DNA of 47,090 bases from a virus. Position 1 is the stretch's first letter; each line of letters opens with the position of its first letter. A program made the translations under genes and the position numbers. Positions 14,958 through 22,748 of this stretch are shown piece by piece. The DNA is taken from IMG/VR virus record IMGVR_UViG_3300009161_000075, positions 1 to 47,090 of that record; one strand, 5' to 3'. Below the pieces are notes generated by a model, which saw only the letters and a list, made by a program, of their open reading frames with translations, was not told the DNA's origin and searched no databases.

Positions 14958-17705
14958 ATGTCACAAAAGATTATATTAACTGAAGAACAACATTATGTTA
15001 TTATAAACCATATCCTAAGAGAAATGGTTGAAACAGATTCAACAATGAATGAAGAAATGTTGGACGAAGGTATGTGGGAAAAAATTAAATATGGTCTATC
15101 TAAATTAGGTAGATATAAAGCTGGGGGTAAAATATTTGGTAAAGGTAAAATAGACCAAGCAGCAGCAGCTAAAATTCAATCAATTATCGATAAAAAAGGT
15201 AATGAAATGATTAAAGCCCTTGACGCTGATATAAAACAAAAAAATCCAGAATTTCCAAACAATGAAAAGGGTGTTGAGTTTTTAAACACCATAATGGAAA
15301 TTTCAGCAGTATATGATTCAGTTATAGCCGCAACACAAAAAGACCCTAAAGATGAGGGTTATTTACCAATTGATGCAGCTAATGGTATTATTAACGACCT
15401 TAGAGAATACGTTAAAAAATTCTTAGATGTTGATTTAACAGCGGCATACTCTGTTGTTGATGAAGCTGAAGGAAATGTTGTTGAATTATCTGAGGAAGAA
15501 TTAAAAAAATTAGACGAAGATTGGAACCCAAAGGATTTTAATGATGAACCTCAGGAAGATAAAAGTGAGGAAGATGACGATGAAGTAAAAAATGCTAAGA
15601 CTGGTGACGAAAGTGGAATGGAGCGTAATATAGATGAAGATGCTGCAGATGATACAAGAAAAGCATTACAAGCAAAAAAAGGTACTGGTAAAGATTTTGA
15701 TAGTGATAGAATGAAGGGACTTAAATCAAATAAGCTACCATTGATATTAGCAGGTATTGGTGGTTCAATGGGTGGTTTATCTTGGTTAGCTAAAACAGAA
15801 TGGTTTAAAAATTGGTTAGAAGGTTTATTAGGTGCTGACCATACTGTGACAACACCTGAAATAACACAACAAATTACTGGCGGTGCTCCAGATTCAAAAG
15901 GTATGTTGAATTGGATGGGTCAAATTGATGGCCACCCAATGAAAACTGGTGCTGATGTTCAAGGATTCATTGACAAATATGGTGCTGAAAACGTTAAACA
16001 TATGTTTGACGGTAATGGTGGTGGTTCGCCAGATACACAAATTCAACAATTACAACAATTAGTTGGTGGTGATAACGCATCTAAACCAGTTGGTCAATTA
16101 TTCAACCCAAGTAATGATACTTTTGGTAGTATGAAAGGTGCTCAAAACCTTTTTGGTGTTTCGAAGGCTGCTAGTTTTTTAGGTCAAATAGTAATTAAAA
16201 AAGCAACAAGCACTTTAATTAAAGGAGCTGGAACAGCATTAGCTACTAAATTTGCTGGTTTAGCTGGTGTATTAGGACCTGTTGGTATTGCAATTATGAG
16301 TGCTGGTGCGCTTGTTAAGATAATGAGAATGAAAGGTGAAAGACAATCCAGAGCAAAAACACTTAATGACCTATATCAATCAATGAGAAATATTGAAGGT
16401 GGTGCTGGTATCATTGAACCAAATGGACCAACAATTGATAAAGACGAAGCACAAGACCCTAAAATAATTGATGGTAAAAATAAAGAAGAAGGCGGTAAAG
16501 ATGGTGGTAAAGGTGATGGTAAAGGCGGTAATAAAGGTGCTGGTGGTTTTGATGATGATTTATACAATAGTTTAAAAAACTTATTTAAGTTTATTGTCAA
16601 TAATAGAAAAATGTTAGGCGTTCGTGCGGCTGATAATGTCGGTACTGGTGGTGCAGCTGCTGGTAGTAAATCAAAAGGTGATAACTCAACACCTGAAACA
16701 TTTAAAAAAGGCGATAAAGTAATTTACAAAGGTAGAAATGTTACCGTTACAGTTCCAAATGTTTCACCAGGTTATACACAAATTGACGCTGATGGTAACG
16801 GACCTGAGAAAAAAACATATGCTGTTAAAACAGCAGATTTAAAAAAACAATTATCTGAAGGAAAGTATATCAAAGATAAAAGGTTAGTTCAATTCTTACA
16901 AAAAAATCTATCGTTTGACAAATTAAAATCATTTGAAGATTTTATGAACAGAGTTGAGATAATTAGAAATAAAGTTAAAAAACTTGGTAATAGTGAAGAC
17001 AAAGCAATTCAAAACTTTATGAAAAGTCTTGATAGCAATCCTATCATGGCAACTAATTTTGCTCAATTATTTGAAATTGACCCTGATAACGCACAAGCTG
17101 TTAATGCCCTAAAAGCATTTATTGATGATATATTTGTTAGCGTTTATTCTGGTAAATTCAAATATGGTAACATGATTGATAAAATGGCTAAACTTGGTGA
17201 TGGTGATATAAACAAAATTCAAGAAGAAAAAGGTTATAGTTCAAAAGAACCAAACAAAGCATTTATTAGAGATGCGCAAGATAGAGGAAGATTTAAAAAG
17301 AATCTAATTGAGTTCATGACCACAGCTATTAATTTATTCCAATATTTACACAAACAAAAAGCTGAAATGGCTAAAGGTGGTGGTAAAAGTGGTAAAAAAG
17401 GAAGTGGTGCAGCAGCTGGTGGTTCCACTGCAGGTGGTGGAAGTACTGCTGGTAGTTCTGCGACAGGTGGTGGTGGAAGCGCTGCTGGTGGTACTCCTAC
17501 GGCTACACCGCCTAGTGGTGGTGATGCTGAAGCTTCAGATGCTGATGCGTCTTCAGGTGCGTCTGGTGGTGGTGATGATGATGAATCATCAGACGGTGAA
17601 TCTAAACCATTTAAGCCAGCAACATATGAATCAGTTAATGGTAAAAATAAAGTATTAACTGAAGAAATAGAAAGAATTAAAAAAATAATGAGTAGTTTAA
17701 TATAA
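14958..17705 (+). CDS. Large unknown protein between sheath and tube genes
   Basis: 915 residues, not recognised. The N-terminus (KIILTEEQHYVIINHILREM) matches the preceding gene's N-terminal motif, and the C-terminus (LTEEIERIKKIM) is a similar amphipathic helix. Residues about 190-240 are strongly acidic. Two hydrophobic Gly-rich stretches, near residues 255-290 (LPLILAGIGGSMGGLSWLAK) and 420-455 (FAGLAGVLGPVGIAIMSAG), could insert into membrane or pack as helical hairpins. Residues about 512-530 are Gly/Lys-rich, 575-630 contain a small beta domain (FKKGDKVIYKGRNVTVTVP), and 805-880 are Gly/Ser/Ala low complexity. The position between sheath and tube argues for a virion or tail-assembly role, perhaps a protein ejected with the DNA, but this is inference. 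Confidence 0.7.
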   Translation: MSQKIILTEEQHYVIINHILREMVETDSTMNEEMLDEGMWEKIKYGLSKLGRYKAGGKIFGKGKIDQAAAAKIQSIIDKKGNEMIKALDADIKQKNPEFPNNEKGVEFLNTIMEISAVYDSVIAATQKDPKDEGYLPIDAANGIINDLREYVKKFLDVDLTAAYSVVDEAEGNVVELSEEELKKLDEDWNPKDFNDEPQEDKSEEDDDEVKNAKTGDESGMERNIDEDAADDTRKALQAKKGTGKDFDSDRMKGLKSNKLPLILAGIGGSMGGLSWLAKTEWFKNWLEGLLGADHTVTTPEITQQITGGAPDSKGMLNWMGQIDGHPMKTGADVQGFIDKYGAENVKHMFDGNGGGSPDTQIQQLQQLVGGDNASKPVGQLFNPSNDTFGSMKGAQNLFGVSKAASFLGQIVIKKATSTLIKGAGTALATKFAGLAGVLGPVGIAIMSAGALVKIMRMKGERQSRAKTLNDLYQSMRNIEGGAGIIEPNGPTIDKDEAQDPKIIDGKNKEEGGKDGGKGDGKGGNKGAGGFDDDLYNSLKNLFKFIVNNRKMLGVRAADNVGTGGAAAGSKSKGDNSTPETFKKGDKVIYKGRNVTVTVPNVSPGYTQIDADGNGPEKKTYAVKTADLKKQLSEGKYIKDKRLVQFLQKNLSFDKLKSFEDFMNRVEIIRNKVKKLGNSEDKAIQNFMKSLDSNPIMATNFAQLFEIDPDNAQAVNALKAFIDDIFVSVYSGKFKYGNMIDKMAKLGDGDINKIQEEKGYSSKEPNKAFIRDAQDRGRFKKNLIEFMTTAINLFQYLHKQKAEMAKGGGKSGKKGSGAAAGGSTAGGGSTAGSSATGGGGSAAGGTPTATPPSGGDAEASDADASSGASGGGDDDESSDGESKPFKPATYESVNGKNKVLTEEIERIKKIMSSLI

Positions 17706-17721
17706 AAAAATAAAAAACTAC

Positions 17722-17729
17722 ATATTTAT
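17722..17729 (+). promoter_or_regulatory. ATATTTAT element
   Basis: CATATTTATAATAATAAAAC, 33 bases before the tail tube start. The downstream AAAAC and TTTTAAAATATGG leader is shared with the genes at 18362 and 19920. Confidence 0.5.
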
Positions 17730-17762
17730 AATAATAAAACAAAAAATTAAAATTTTTAAAAT

Positions 17763-18251
17763 ATGGCCGATTTATTAATGAAGATGCCTTTGCCTTACGA
17801 ACCGAAGAAAAAGAATCGTTGGCTTATCACATTTCCTGCTGATTTAGGTATTCAACAATGGTGGTTAGAAACTGCTTCTAGACCTTCAATTACACAAAAT
17901 GAAGTTGAGATTCCATTCTTGAACACTTCTACTTGGGTTATTGGTAGATTTACATGGGAAACTATTGATGTTACATTTAGAGACCCTATTGGCCCTTCAG
18001 CTACTCAAGCTATTATGGAGTGGGTTCGTTTACACTCTGAATCTATTACTGGTCGTCAAGGTTACGCAGCTGGTTATAAAAGACCTGTTGAACTTGAAAT
18101 GCTTGACCCGACTGGTGTTGTTGTTGAAAAATGGTTATTAGATGGTACTATGCTTACAAACGTTGGCTTTGGTGACTTAGCAATGGATGATGATGGTATC
18201 GCTCAAATCACTGCAACACTTAGATTTGACAGAGCAATCTTATTATTCTAA
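17763..18251 (+). CDS. Tail tube protein (T4 gp19-like)
   Basis: 162 residues, matching T4 gp19 in length (163). It has the tube-protein pattern: a basic N-terminal loop (PLPYEPKKKNRWLITFPADL), then beta strands with TASRPSITQNEVEIPFLN and WETIDVTFRDPIGPSATQAI. A loop with RQGYAAGYKRPVELEMLDP and a final strand (ITATLRFDRAILLF) follow. These form the stacked hexameric rings through which DNA passes. The gene is monocistronic in appearance: an ATATTTAT element lies upstream and a terminator downstream, as expected for a protein needed in many copies. Codon choice is less extreme than in the glycosyltransferase cluster. Confidence 0.95.
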   Translation: MADLLMKMPLPYEPKKKNRWLITFPADLGIQQWWLETASRPSITQNEVEIPFLNTSTWVIGRFTWETIDVTFRDPIGPSATQAIMEWVRLHSESITGRQGYAAGYKRPVELEMLDPTGVVVEKWLLDGTMLTNVGFGDLAMDDDGIAQITATLRFDRAILLF

Positions 18252-18273
18252 TTAATAAAAAATATATTAAAAG

Positions 18274-18305
18274 TACCCTGTAAAATATTACGGGGTATTT
18301 TTATT
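18274..18305 (+). terminator. Rho-independent terminator after the tube gene
   Basis: TACCCTGTAA (18274-18283) pairs with TTACGGGGTA (18288-18297), with one G-U pair and a 4-base loop, followed by a T-rich tail. It lies about 22 bases after the tube stop. Confidence 0.85.
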
Positions 18306-18332
18306 TCTATTTACAAAAAAATACAGTATTCT

Positions 18333-18340
18333 ATATTTAT
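18333..18340 (+). promoter_or_regulatory. ATATTTAT element
   Basis: CTATATTTATAATAAATAAAAC, 21 bases before the start at 18362 and directly after the tube terminator. Confidence 0.5.
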
Positions 18341-18361
18341 AATAAATAAAACGTTTTAAAT

Positions 18362-19600
18362 ATGGATAAAAAGCCAAACGTGTTTCCCACAAACACACCA
18401 CAAAATCAAAATATCCCTCAACAACCTGTTAATGTTGATTCGGATTACGAAGCAAAAAGAATCGAAGCAGCAAATGAAATATACAGTAATTCAATGAATG
18501 AAACTGGTTTATCTGCTGTTGAGGTTATGCGTAGAAGAACTGAAGAGCAGATAAGATTAAGGGATGAACAATTGAGAAAAAATGTTGAGAATACTCAGCA
18601 GTATCAAAATAGTTTTAATACGGCGTCTGAAAGAACACAACAACAATATCAACAACAACCGCAGCAACCGCAACAACAGGTACAACAAGAACAATATCAG
18701 CAGCAGTATCAGCAACAACAGCAGCAACAACAGCAGCAACAACAGTATCAAGAACCTCAAAAAGTTCCTTTAAAATCAGATTCTAAACAACCAATAACCA
18801 ATATGGTACCATCGAATTTAATTATGAATAACAGTGATATGTATATTCAGCAACTAAGTCAACCACAATATAACGCAGCTTTTGACGTTATTCCTTTACC
18901 TTCTGAAGGTAAGTTATATAAAAATAAAAAACCAAACGTTAAAGTTGCTTATATGACAACCGCTGACGAAAATATTCTAACATCACCAAACCTATTACAA
19001 AGTGGTGAGTTTTTAGAAATCCTAATTAATAGAAAATTATTGGAACCAGACCTAAGATACAAAGATTTGCATGTAGGTGATAGAAATGCTATCATGTTAT
19101 GGTTAAGAGCAACAAGTTATGGTGAAATGTACCCGATTACAATGTATGATGAAGATGGTGCACCATTTGAAAGTGAGGTTGATTTGAATAGCCTAAAAAC
19201 TATTAAACTATCTATTGAACCAGATGCTGAAGGTTATTTTGATTTTTACCTACCAATAGCAAAGGCAAATATTAAATTTAAATTATTGACGGTAGGTGAT
19301 TTAGACCAAATTGAAAAAATGGTTACTGAAGATGAAAAAAATGAAATACCTGTAAATAGTGTAATTACATATAGATTAGAAAGACAAATTGTAGATGTTA
19401 ATGGTAATAGAGACAAAGGTTTTATTAAAGATTTTATTGAAAAAATGAGAGTTCGTGATTCTAAAGAATTAAAAGATTATATTGAAAAAATAGATTGTGG
19501 GGTTGACCTAGCAATCGAAGTTAAGACTCCCCGAGGTGAGTCTATTTCTACCTTTCTTCCCCTTAGCGTCAGATTTTTTTGGCCTGACTTACCAGTATAA
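18362..19600 (+). CDS. T4 gp26-like baseplate/tail-assembly protein with Gln-rich linker
   Basis: 412 residues. Residues 1-90 are polar and helical. Residues about 92-135 are an almost pure Gln tract (CAA/CAG). From about residue 175 the chain matches the T4_baseplate (gp26) family: VIPLPSEGKLYKNKKPNVKV, TTADENILTSPNLLQSGEFL, DLRYKDLHVGDRNAIMLWLR, ATSYGEMYPI and a C-terminal FFWPDLPV. T4 gp26 is 208 residues, so the N-terminal extension and Gln linker are extra. The position between tube and tape measure is where many phages encode frameshifting tail-assembly chaperones. Its 3' end overlaps the next frame by 65 bases, with a run of seven T at 19574-19580. Likely role: hub or tail assembly chaperone. 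Confidence 0.8.
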   Translation: MDKKPNVFPTNTPQNQNIPQQPVNVDSDYEAKRIEAANEIYSNSMNETGLSAVEVMRRRTEEQIRLRDEQLRKNVENTQQYQNSFNTASERTQQQYQQQPQQPQQQVQQEQYQQQYQQQQQQQQQQQQYQEPQKVPLKSDSKQPITNMVPSNLIMNNSDMYIQQLSQPQYNAAFDVIPLPSEGKLYKNKKPNVKVAYMTTADENILTSPNLLQSGEFLEILINRKLLEPDLRYKDLHVGDRNAIMLWLRATSYGEMYPITMYDEDGAPFESEVDLNSLKTIKLSIEPDAEGYFDFYLPIAKANIKFKLLTVGDLDQIEKMVTEDEKNEIPVNSVITYRLERQIVDVNGNRDKGFIKDFIEKMRVRDSKELKDYIEKIDCGVDLAIEVKTPRGESISTFLPLSVRFFWPDLPV

Positions 19601-19853
19601 ACCATCTTTATGGGAAGAAATATTTGTTTGTATGCAATATTTAAAAATAGGTTATAATGACGTTTTAAATATGCCAACAAATGAGAGAAGATACTATATG
19701 GGAATGCTTATTAAGTCAAAACAAGAAGAACAAGCTAAGGCTGAAGAGATGACAAACAAAGCAAATTCAAATGCTAAGGGTAGTAGAAAAACAAAGGTGA
19801 GTGGTGAAGCATTAAAAAATAAAATAAAATCTGGGGAAGTTCCCTTATCATAA
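19536..19853 (+). CDS. Downstream chaperone-like frame (possible +1 frameshift extension)
   Basis: The open frame encodes up to 105 residues from a GTG at 19536, but most of its first 15 residues overlap the gp26-like gene and look unnatural. The convincing part starts at about 19581 (GLTYQYKPSLWEEIFVCMQY) and continues with YNDVLNMPTNERRYYMGML before a charged Lys/Glu-rich end. Three expression routes are possible: GTG 19536, the in-frame ATG near 19632, or a +1 shift at TTT-TTT-T (19574-19580). The shift would fuse residues 1-406 of the upstream protein to 90 residues from this frame. Location before the tape measure and the ERRYYMGML helix fit a tail-assembly chaperone (T segment of a G/GT-like pair). 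A terminator follows directly. Confidence 0.7.
   Translation: MSLFLPFFPLASDFFGLTYQYKPSLWEEIFVCMQYLKIGYNDVLNMPTNERRYYMGMLIKSKQEEQAKAEEMTNKANSNAKGSRKTKVSGEALKNKIKSGEVPLS
19574..19580 (+). other. Candidate +1 frameshift site (run of seven T)
   Basis: In the upstream frame the codons are AGA TTT TTT TGG. Slipping one base forward on the T run gives TTT TTT GGC, joining VRFF to GLTYQYKPSLW in the downstream frame. The upstream stop is at 19598-19600, so the shift would occur seven codons before termination. It is also compatible with no frameshift and re-initiation. Confidence 0.35.
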
Positions 19854-19880
19854 AACCCTATTTATAGGGTTTTTTTTATT
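19852..19880 (+). terminator. Rho-independent terminator before the tape-measure gene
   Basis: AAAACCCTAT (19852-19861) pairs with ATAGGGTTTT (19864-19873), followed by a T-rich tract. It begins inside the stop codon of the preceding frame. Confidence 0.85.
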
Positions 19881-19885
19881 TTTAG

Positions 19886-19893
19886 ATATTTAT
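19886..19893 (+). promoter_or_regulatory. ATATTTAT element
   Basis: AGATATTTATAATAACAAAG, 26 bases before the tape-measure start. It follows the terminator directly, so it would restart transcription for the tape measure. Confidence 0.55.
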
Positions 19894-19919
19894 AATAACA
19901 AAGTAAAACATTTTAATAT

Positions 19920-22550
19920 ATGGATGATTATGAATTATCAAGGTTGAATAATGAAGAGTTAAGAGAAAGGATAAAACTTTTAGAAAAAGAAAAAAAGCTT
20001 AAGGAGGGGTTAAATAAATCCCAATACGAGTATGTCCAGAATGTTAGAGAGAGTATGGATATACAGAAATCTATACTTGGTGATGCTAAGCAGTACATGG
20101 TATATGTTAAAAAAGTAAAAGAGCTTGAAAAAGATATTGCCTTTTATCAAAAACAAAAAGCTTTGGCCACTGAAGATGAGGCTAAGGCGTTAGATAAAGA
20201 AATAGCTAAATTAAAATCACAAAAACAATTATACGAAGCAAATCTTCAGGCTGTTAGTAAAACTAAAATGCTTGTTAATGAAACGGTTAAGGCGTTGAAT
20301 AAGTTGCCTGGTGCTATAGGGGATGCTTACAGTAAGATTAAGGGTTATGGACTTTTTGATATGGATAAAGCTGTTAGACGTTCAGCTTTAAGTATGGGAT
20401 TATTGAAATCAAGAAGTGATACTTTTCGTAAAAGTATTACTGCCGCTTCAGGTCAAATTACTGAAATGGGTGGTACGATTGAAGAAACTACAAAGATGCA
20501 ATCTGCATATAGTGAAGAAATCGGTAGGTCAGTGTTATTGGGTGCAAAAAATTTAGTTAATATTACAGCCATTGCTAAAGGAACTGGTATGGGCGCCGAT
20601 GAGGCTGCTAAGATGGCTGCCGAGTTTGAGCAACAAGGTATGTCTGTCGAAAAGGTTGCAAAGTTTATGAACCAAACAATGATGGATGCTAGCAAAATGG
20701 GTTTAAATTCATCAAAAGTTATTAAGAATATGACATCTAATATGAAGATGCTTAATAGATATAACTTTAAAGGTGGTGTTCAGGGATTTAAAAAAATGGC
20801 TGAAACGGTTACCAAGTTAGGTATAAATATGAATTCTGTAGCTGGTATGGCAGATAAGTTGATGAATATTGAGGGTGCGGTTGAAATGTCAGCTAAACTT
20901 CAAGTTTTGGGTGGTAAATGGTCTCAATTGGCCGACCCATTCAAGTTGATGTATATGGCTCGTAATGATATGGAAGGTTTAACAAAAGCTGTTGCTGATG
21001 CTGCGTCTCAAAACGCTAAATTTGACAAAGAGGGTAATGTGCAATTGGCGGCTGTTGAGATGTCAAGACTTAGGGAAGTAGCAGAAGCGACTGGTGTTGA
21101 ATTGGAAACATTGGTTACAGCTGGTAAAAATATGGCTAAATTTAAGGCTATTAAAACTCAAATGAATGTTACTGGATTAACAGATGATGAAAAAGAATTT
21201 TTGGAGAATACAGCACAATTTAACGATAAAGGGCAAGCGTATATTGAAATTGACGGAAACCCAAAATTACTTAGTCAATTAGGTAGTTCAGCAAAAAATG
21301 CTATTCGAGCACAAATGGCGGAAAAAGAAAGTCTTAAAGATAGAGCTAAAAAAGCAATGTCGTTTGATGAACAAATAAATAGTTTAATAGAACAATTTAA
21401 AGTTATTTTATTACCAATTGCAGAAAAATTAGCAGATGCATTTGGAAAAAAAGGTGGGGTTGGTGAAAAACTCGGAGCTGCACTTACTAAATTTGCAGAT
21501 TTTTTAGAAAAAGAAAAAATTGCTGATAAGCTAGGTGCTATTTTTGAGTGGATTGGTGGAAAAATTAGTCAATTTATTTCGTATGTTACTGAAAACCCAA
21601 TTAAATCTTTTGCTATTGCATTGGCTGGTAAAGCTGCTATGTGGATTGCTAATGGTGTATCATTGGCTACAGGATTTAGAATGGGAATGGCTGGTTTTAA
21701 TTTATTTGGTATGGGGGGTAGTGCTGCTGCTAGTACGGCAACTGCTGCTGGGAGTACTGTTGCTGGGAGTACTGTTGCTGGGGGTACTGTTGCTGCTGGT
21801 GGTACTAAGGCTGCTGGTGGAATGAGTAAATTATTGAAAGGGGCTGGTGGTAAATTATTAATAGCGTCTACTCTGAAGGATATATTTGATTTTGGTTCTT
21901 CTAAAAGTTTGAGAAAAACAGGAGTTTCTGGGTTTTTAGAATCAATGGGTGGTGCTGGTATGGATATTTTAGAATTGGGTGGTATGAATGTTGGTTTAAG
22001 TAAATTTAATGAATATATTGGTTTAGGTATTGACAATATGGGTAGTGATAATGTTGCTAATGCTAGAGCAGTATATAGAAATATTCACCCAAATGCACCA
22101 ACATTCATACCTAATAAAGATTTATTAGCTGATATCAAAAATAACCCAGGTGCTTATCCAGATTCTGTTATTGAAGACGCTGCAGATGCTAAACTAAATG
22201 ATGGTTTAATTAGTTTTAACGCTAAAGATAAATTTATGAAGTTGAATGATTCAACAATGATAGCTGGAACTAATGTTAATGGTAATAATAATCTTGCAAA
22301 ATCAATAATGTCGATGTATTCAAGAAGACCTGGTGGAATGATGGGTGGTGGTTCATTTGGTGCAAATTCTGCTGTAAATGTAAAAGTTGATGAAATTAGA
22401 CTGAATGGTACCATTGATGTAAGATTTAATGGTGGTGATGTAAATAAAGAAATTGGTCATAATTTAATGCATGACCCATTGTTTATCAGAGAGTTATCTG
22501 TTAAGATTAACCAAGCAGCATCAAGAGCAATTAGTGGAAAAAATACATAA
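19920..22550 (+). CDS. Tail tape measure protein
   Basis: 876 residues. Residues 1-130 are a highly charged coiled coil (RLNNEELRERIKLLEKEKKL, then repeated Lys/Glu/Gln heptads). Residues about 130-480 are helix-rich, with Met/Ala/Gly-rich segments typical of tape measures (EEIGRSVLLGAKNLVNITAI, GADEAAKMAAEFEQQGMSVE). Residues about 555-640 contain a hydrophobic stretch (SFAIALAGKAAMWIANGVSL) and an Ala/Gly/Thr/Ser tract that includes an imperfect 15-base tandem repeat (21747-21791). The C-terminus is Gly/Met-rich and ends in a helix. It would set tail length and be released into the host envelope during ejection. Synteny (tube, chaperone, tape measure, hub) supports the call, although T4 gp29 itself is not closely similar. 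Confidence 0.88.
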   Translation: MDDYELSRLNNEELRERIKLLEKEKKLKEGLNKSQYEYVQNVRESMDIQKSILGDAKQYMVYVKKVKELEKDIAFYQKQKALATEDEAKALDKEIAKLKSQKQLYEANLQAVSKTKMLVNETVKALNKLPGAIGDAYSKIKGYGLFDMDKAVRRSALSMGLLKSRSDTFRKSITAASGQITEMGGTIEETTKMQSAYSEEIGRSVLLGAKNLVNITAIAKGTGMGADEAAKMAAEFEQQGMSVEKVAKFMNQTMMDASKMGLNSSKVIKNMTSNMKMLNRYNFKGGVQGFKKMAETVTKLGINMNSVAGMADKLMNIEGAVEMSAKLQVLGGKWSQLADPFKLMYMARNDMEGLTKAVADAASQNAKFDKEGNVQLAAVEMSRLREVAEATGVELETLVTAGKNMAKFKAIKTQMNVTGLTDDEKEFLENTAQFNDKGQAYIEIDGNPKLLSQLGSSAKNAIRAQMAEKESLKDRAKKAMSFDEQINSLIEQFKVILLPIAEKLADAFGKKGGVGEKLGAALTKFADFLEKEKIADKLGAIFEWIGGKISQFISYVTENPIKSFAIALAGKAAMWIANGVSLATGFRMGMAGFNLFGMGGSAAASTATAAGSTVAGSTVAGGTVAAGGTKAAGGMSKLLKGAGGKLLIASTLKDIFDFGSSKSLRKTGVSGFLESMGGAGMDILELGGMNVGLSKFNEYIGLGIDNMGSDNVANARAVYRNIHPNAPTFIPNKDLLADIKNNPGAYPDSVIEDAADAKLNDGLISFNAKDKFMKLNDSTMIAGTNVNGNNNLAKSIMSMYSRRPGGMMGGGSFGANSAVNVKVDEIRLNGTIDVRFNGGDVNKEIGHNLMHDPLFIRELSVKINQAASRAISGKNT
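21747..21791 (+). repeat. 15-base tandem repeat (3 units) in the tape-measure gene
   Basis: GCTGGGAGTACTGTT occurs at 21747 and 21762 exactly and at 21777 with one change, encoding repeated AGSTV. It lies in the Ala/Gly/Ser/Thr linker of the tape measure. Confidence 0.8.
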
Positions 22551-22553
22551 TAC

Positions 22554-22584
22554 TTGACTTTGTCATAAAAAAACCGTATATTTG
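22554..22584 (+). promoter_or_regulatory. Bacteroidota-type promoter (TTG-N20-TATATTTG)
   Basis: TTGAC at 22554 and TATATTTG at 22577-22584 are 20 bases apart counted from the TTG. This matches the -33 TTTG / -7 TAnnTTTG pattern of Bacteroidota primary sigma factor promoters. It lies just after the tape-measure stop. The hairpin at 22651 downstream would shorten its transcript unless read through. Confidence 0.65.
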
Positions 22585-22650
22585 AATATATAATATTAAT
22601 TGAAATAAATAATATACTTTAATAAACAATATAATACAATATATAAATAG

Positions 22651-22678
22651 TAAGCCCGTCGTGGGCTTATTTGTTTTT
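22651..22678 (+). terminator. Rho-independent terminator between tape measure and baseplate genes
   Basis: TAAGCCC (22651-22657) pairs with GGGCTTA (22663-22669) over a 5-base loop, followed by TTTGTTTTT. With the promoter at 22554 upstream, the pair could bracket a short transcript of about 80 bases with no obvious coding content. Confidence 0.75.
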
Positions 22679-22726
22679 ATATAAAAACAATTTTAGGTTT
22701 ATTTTGATAAATTTTTAAGTATAATG

Positions 22727-22734
22727 GTATTTAT
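22727..22734 (+). promoter_or_regulatory. ATATTTAT-like element (GTATTTAT)
   Basis: GTATTTATATATAAAATATAG, 14 bases before the start at 22749. It differs from the consensus at the first base. Confidence 0.45.
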
Positions 22735-22748
22735 ATATAAAATATAGT

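Noticed and set aside
16376-17428. Minus-strand Pro-rich frames inside the 915-residue gene
   Set aside because: They are complements of Gly/Lys low-complexity codons with no start context or recognisable domain.
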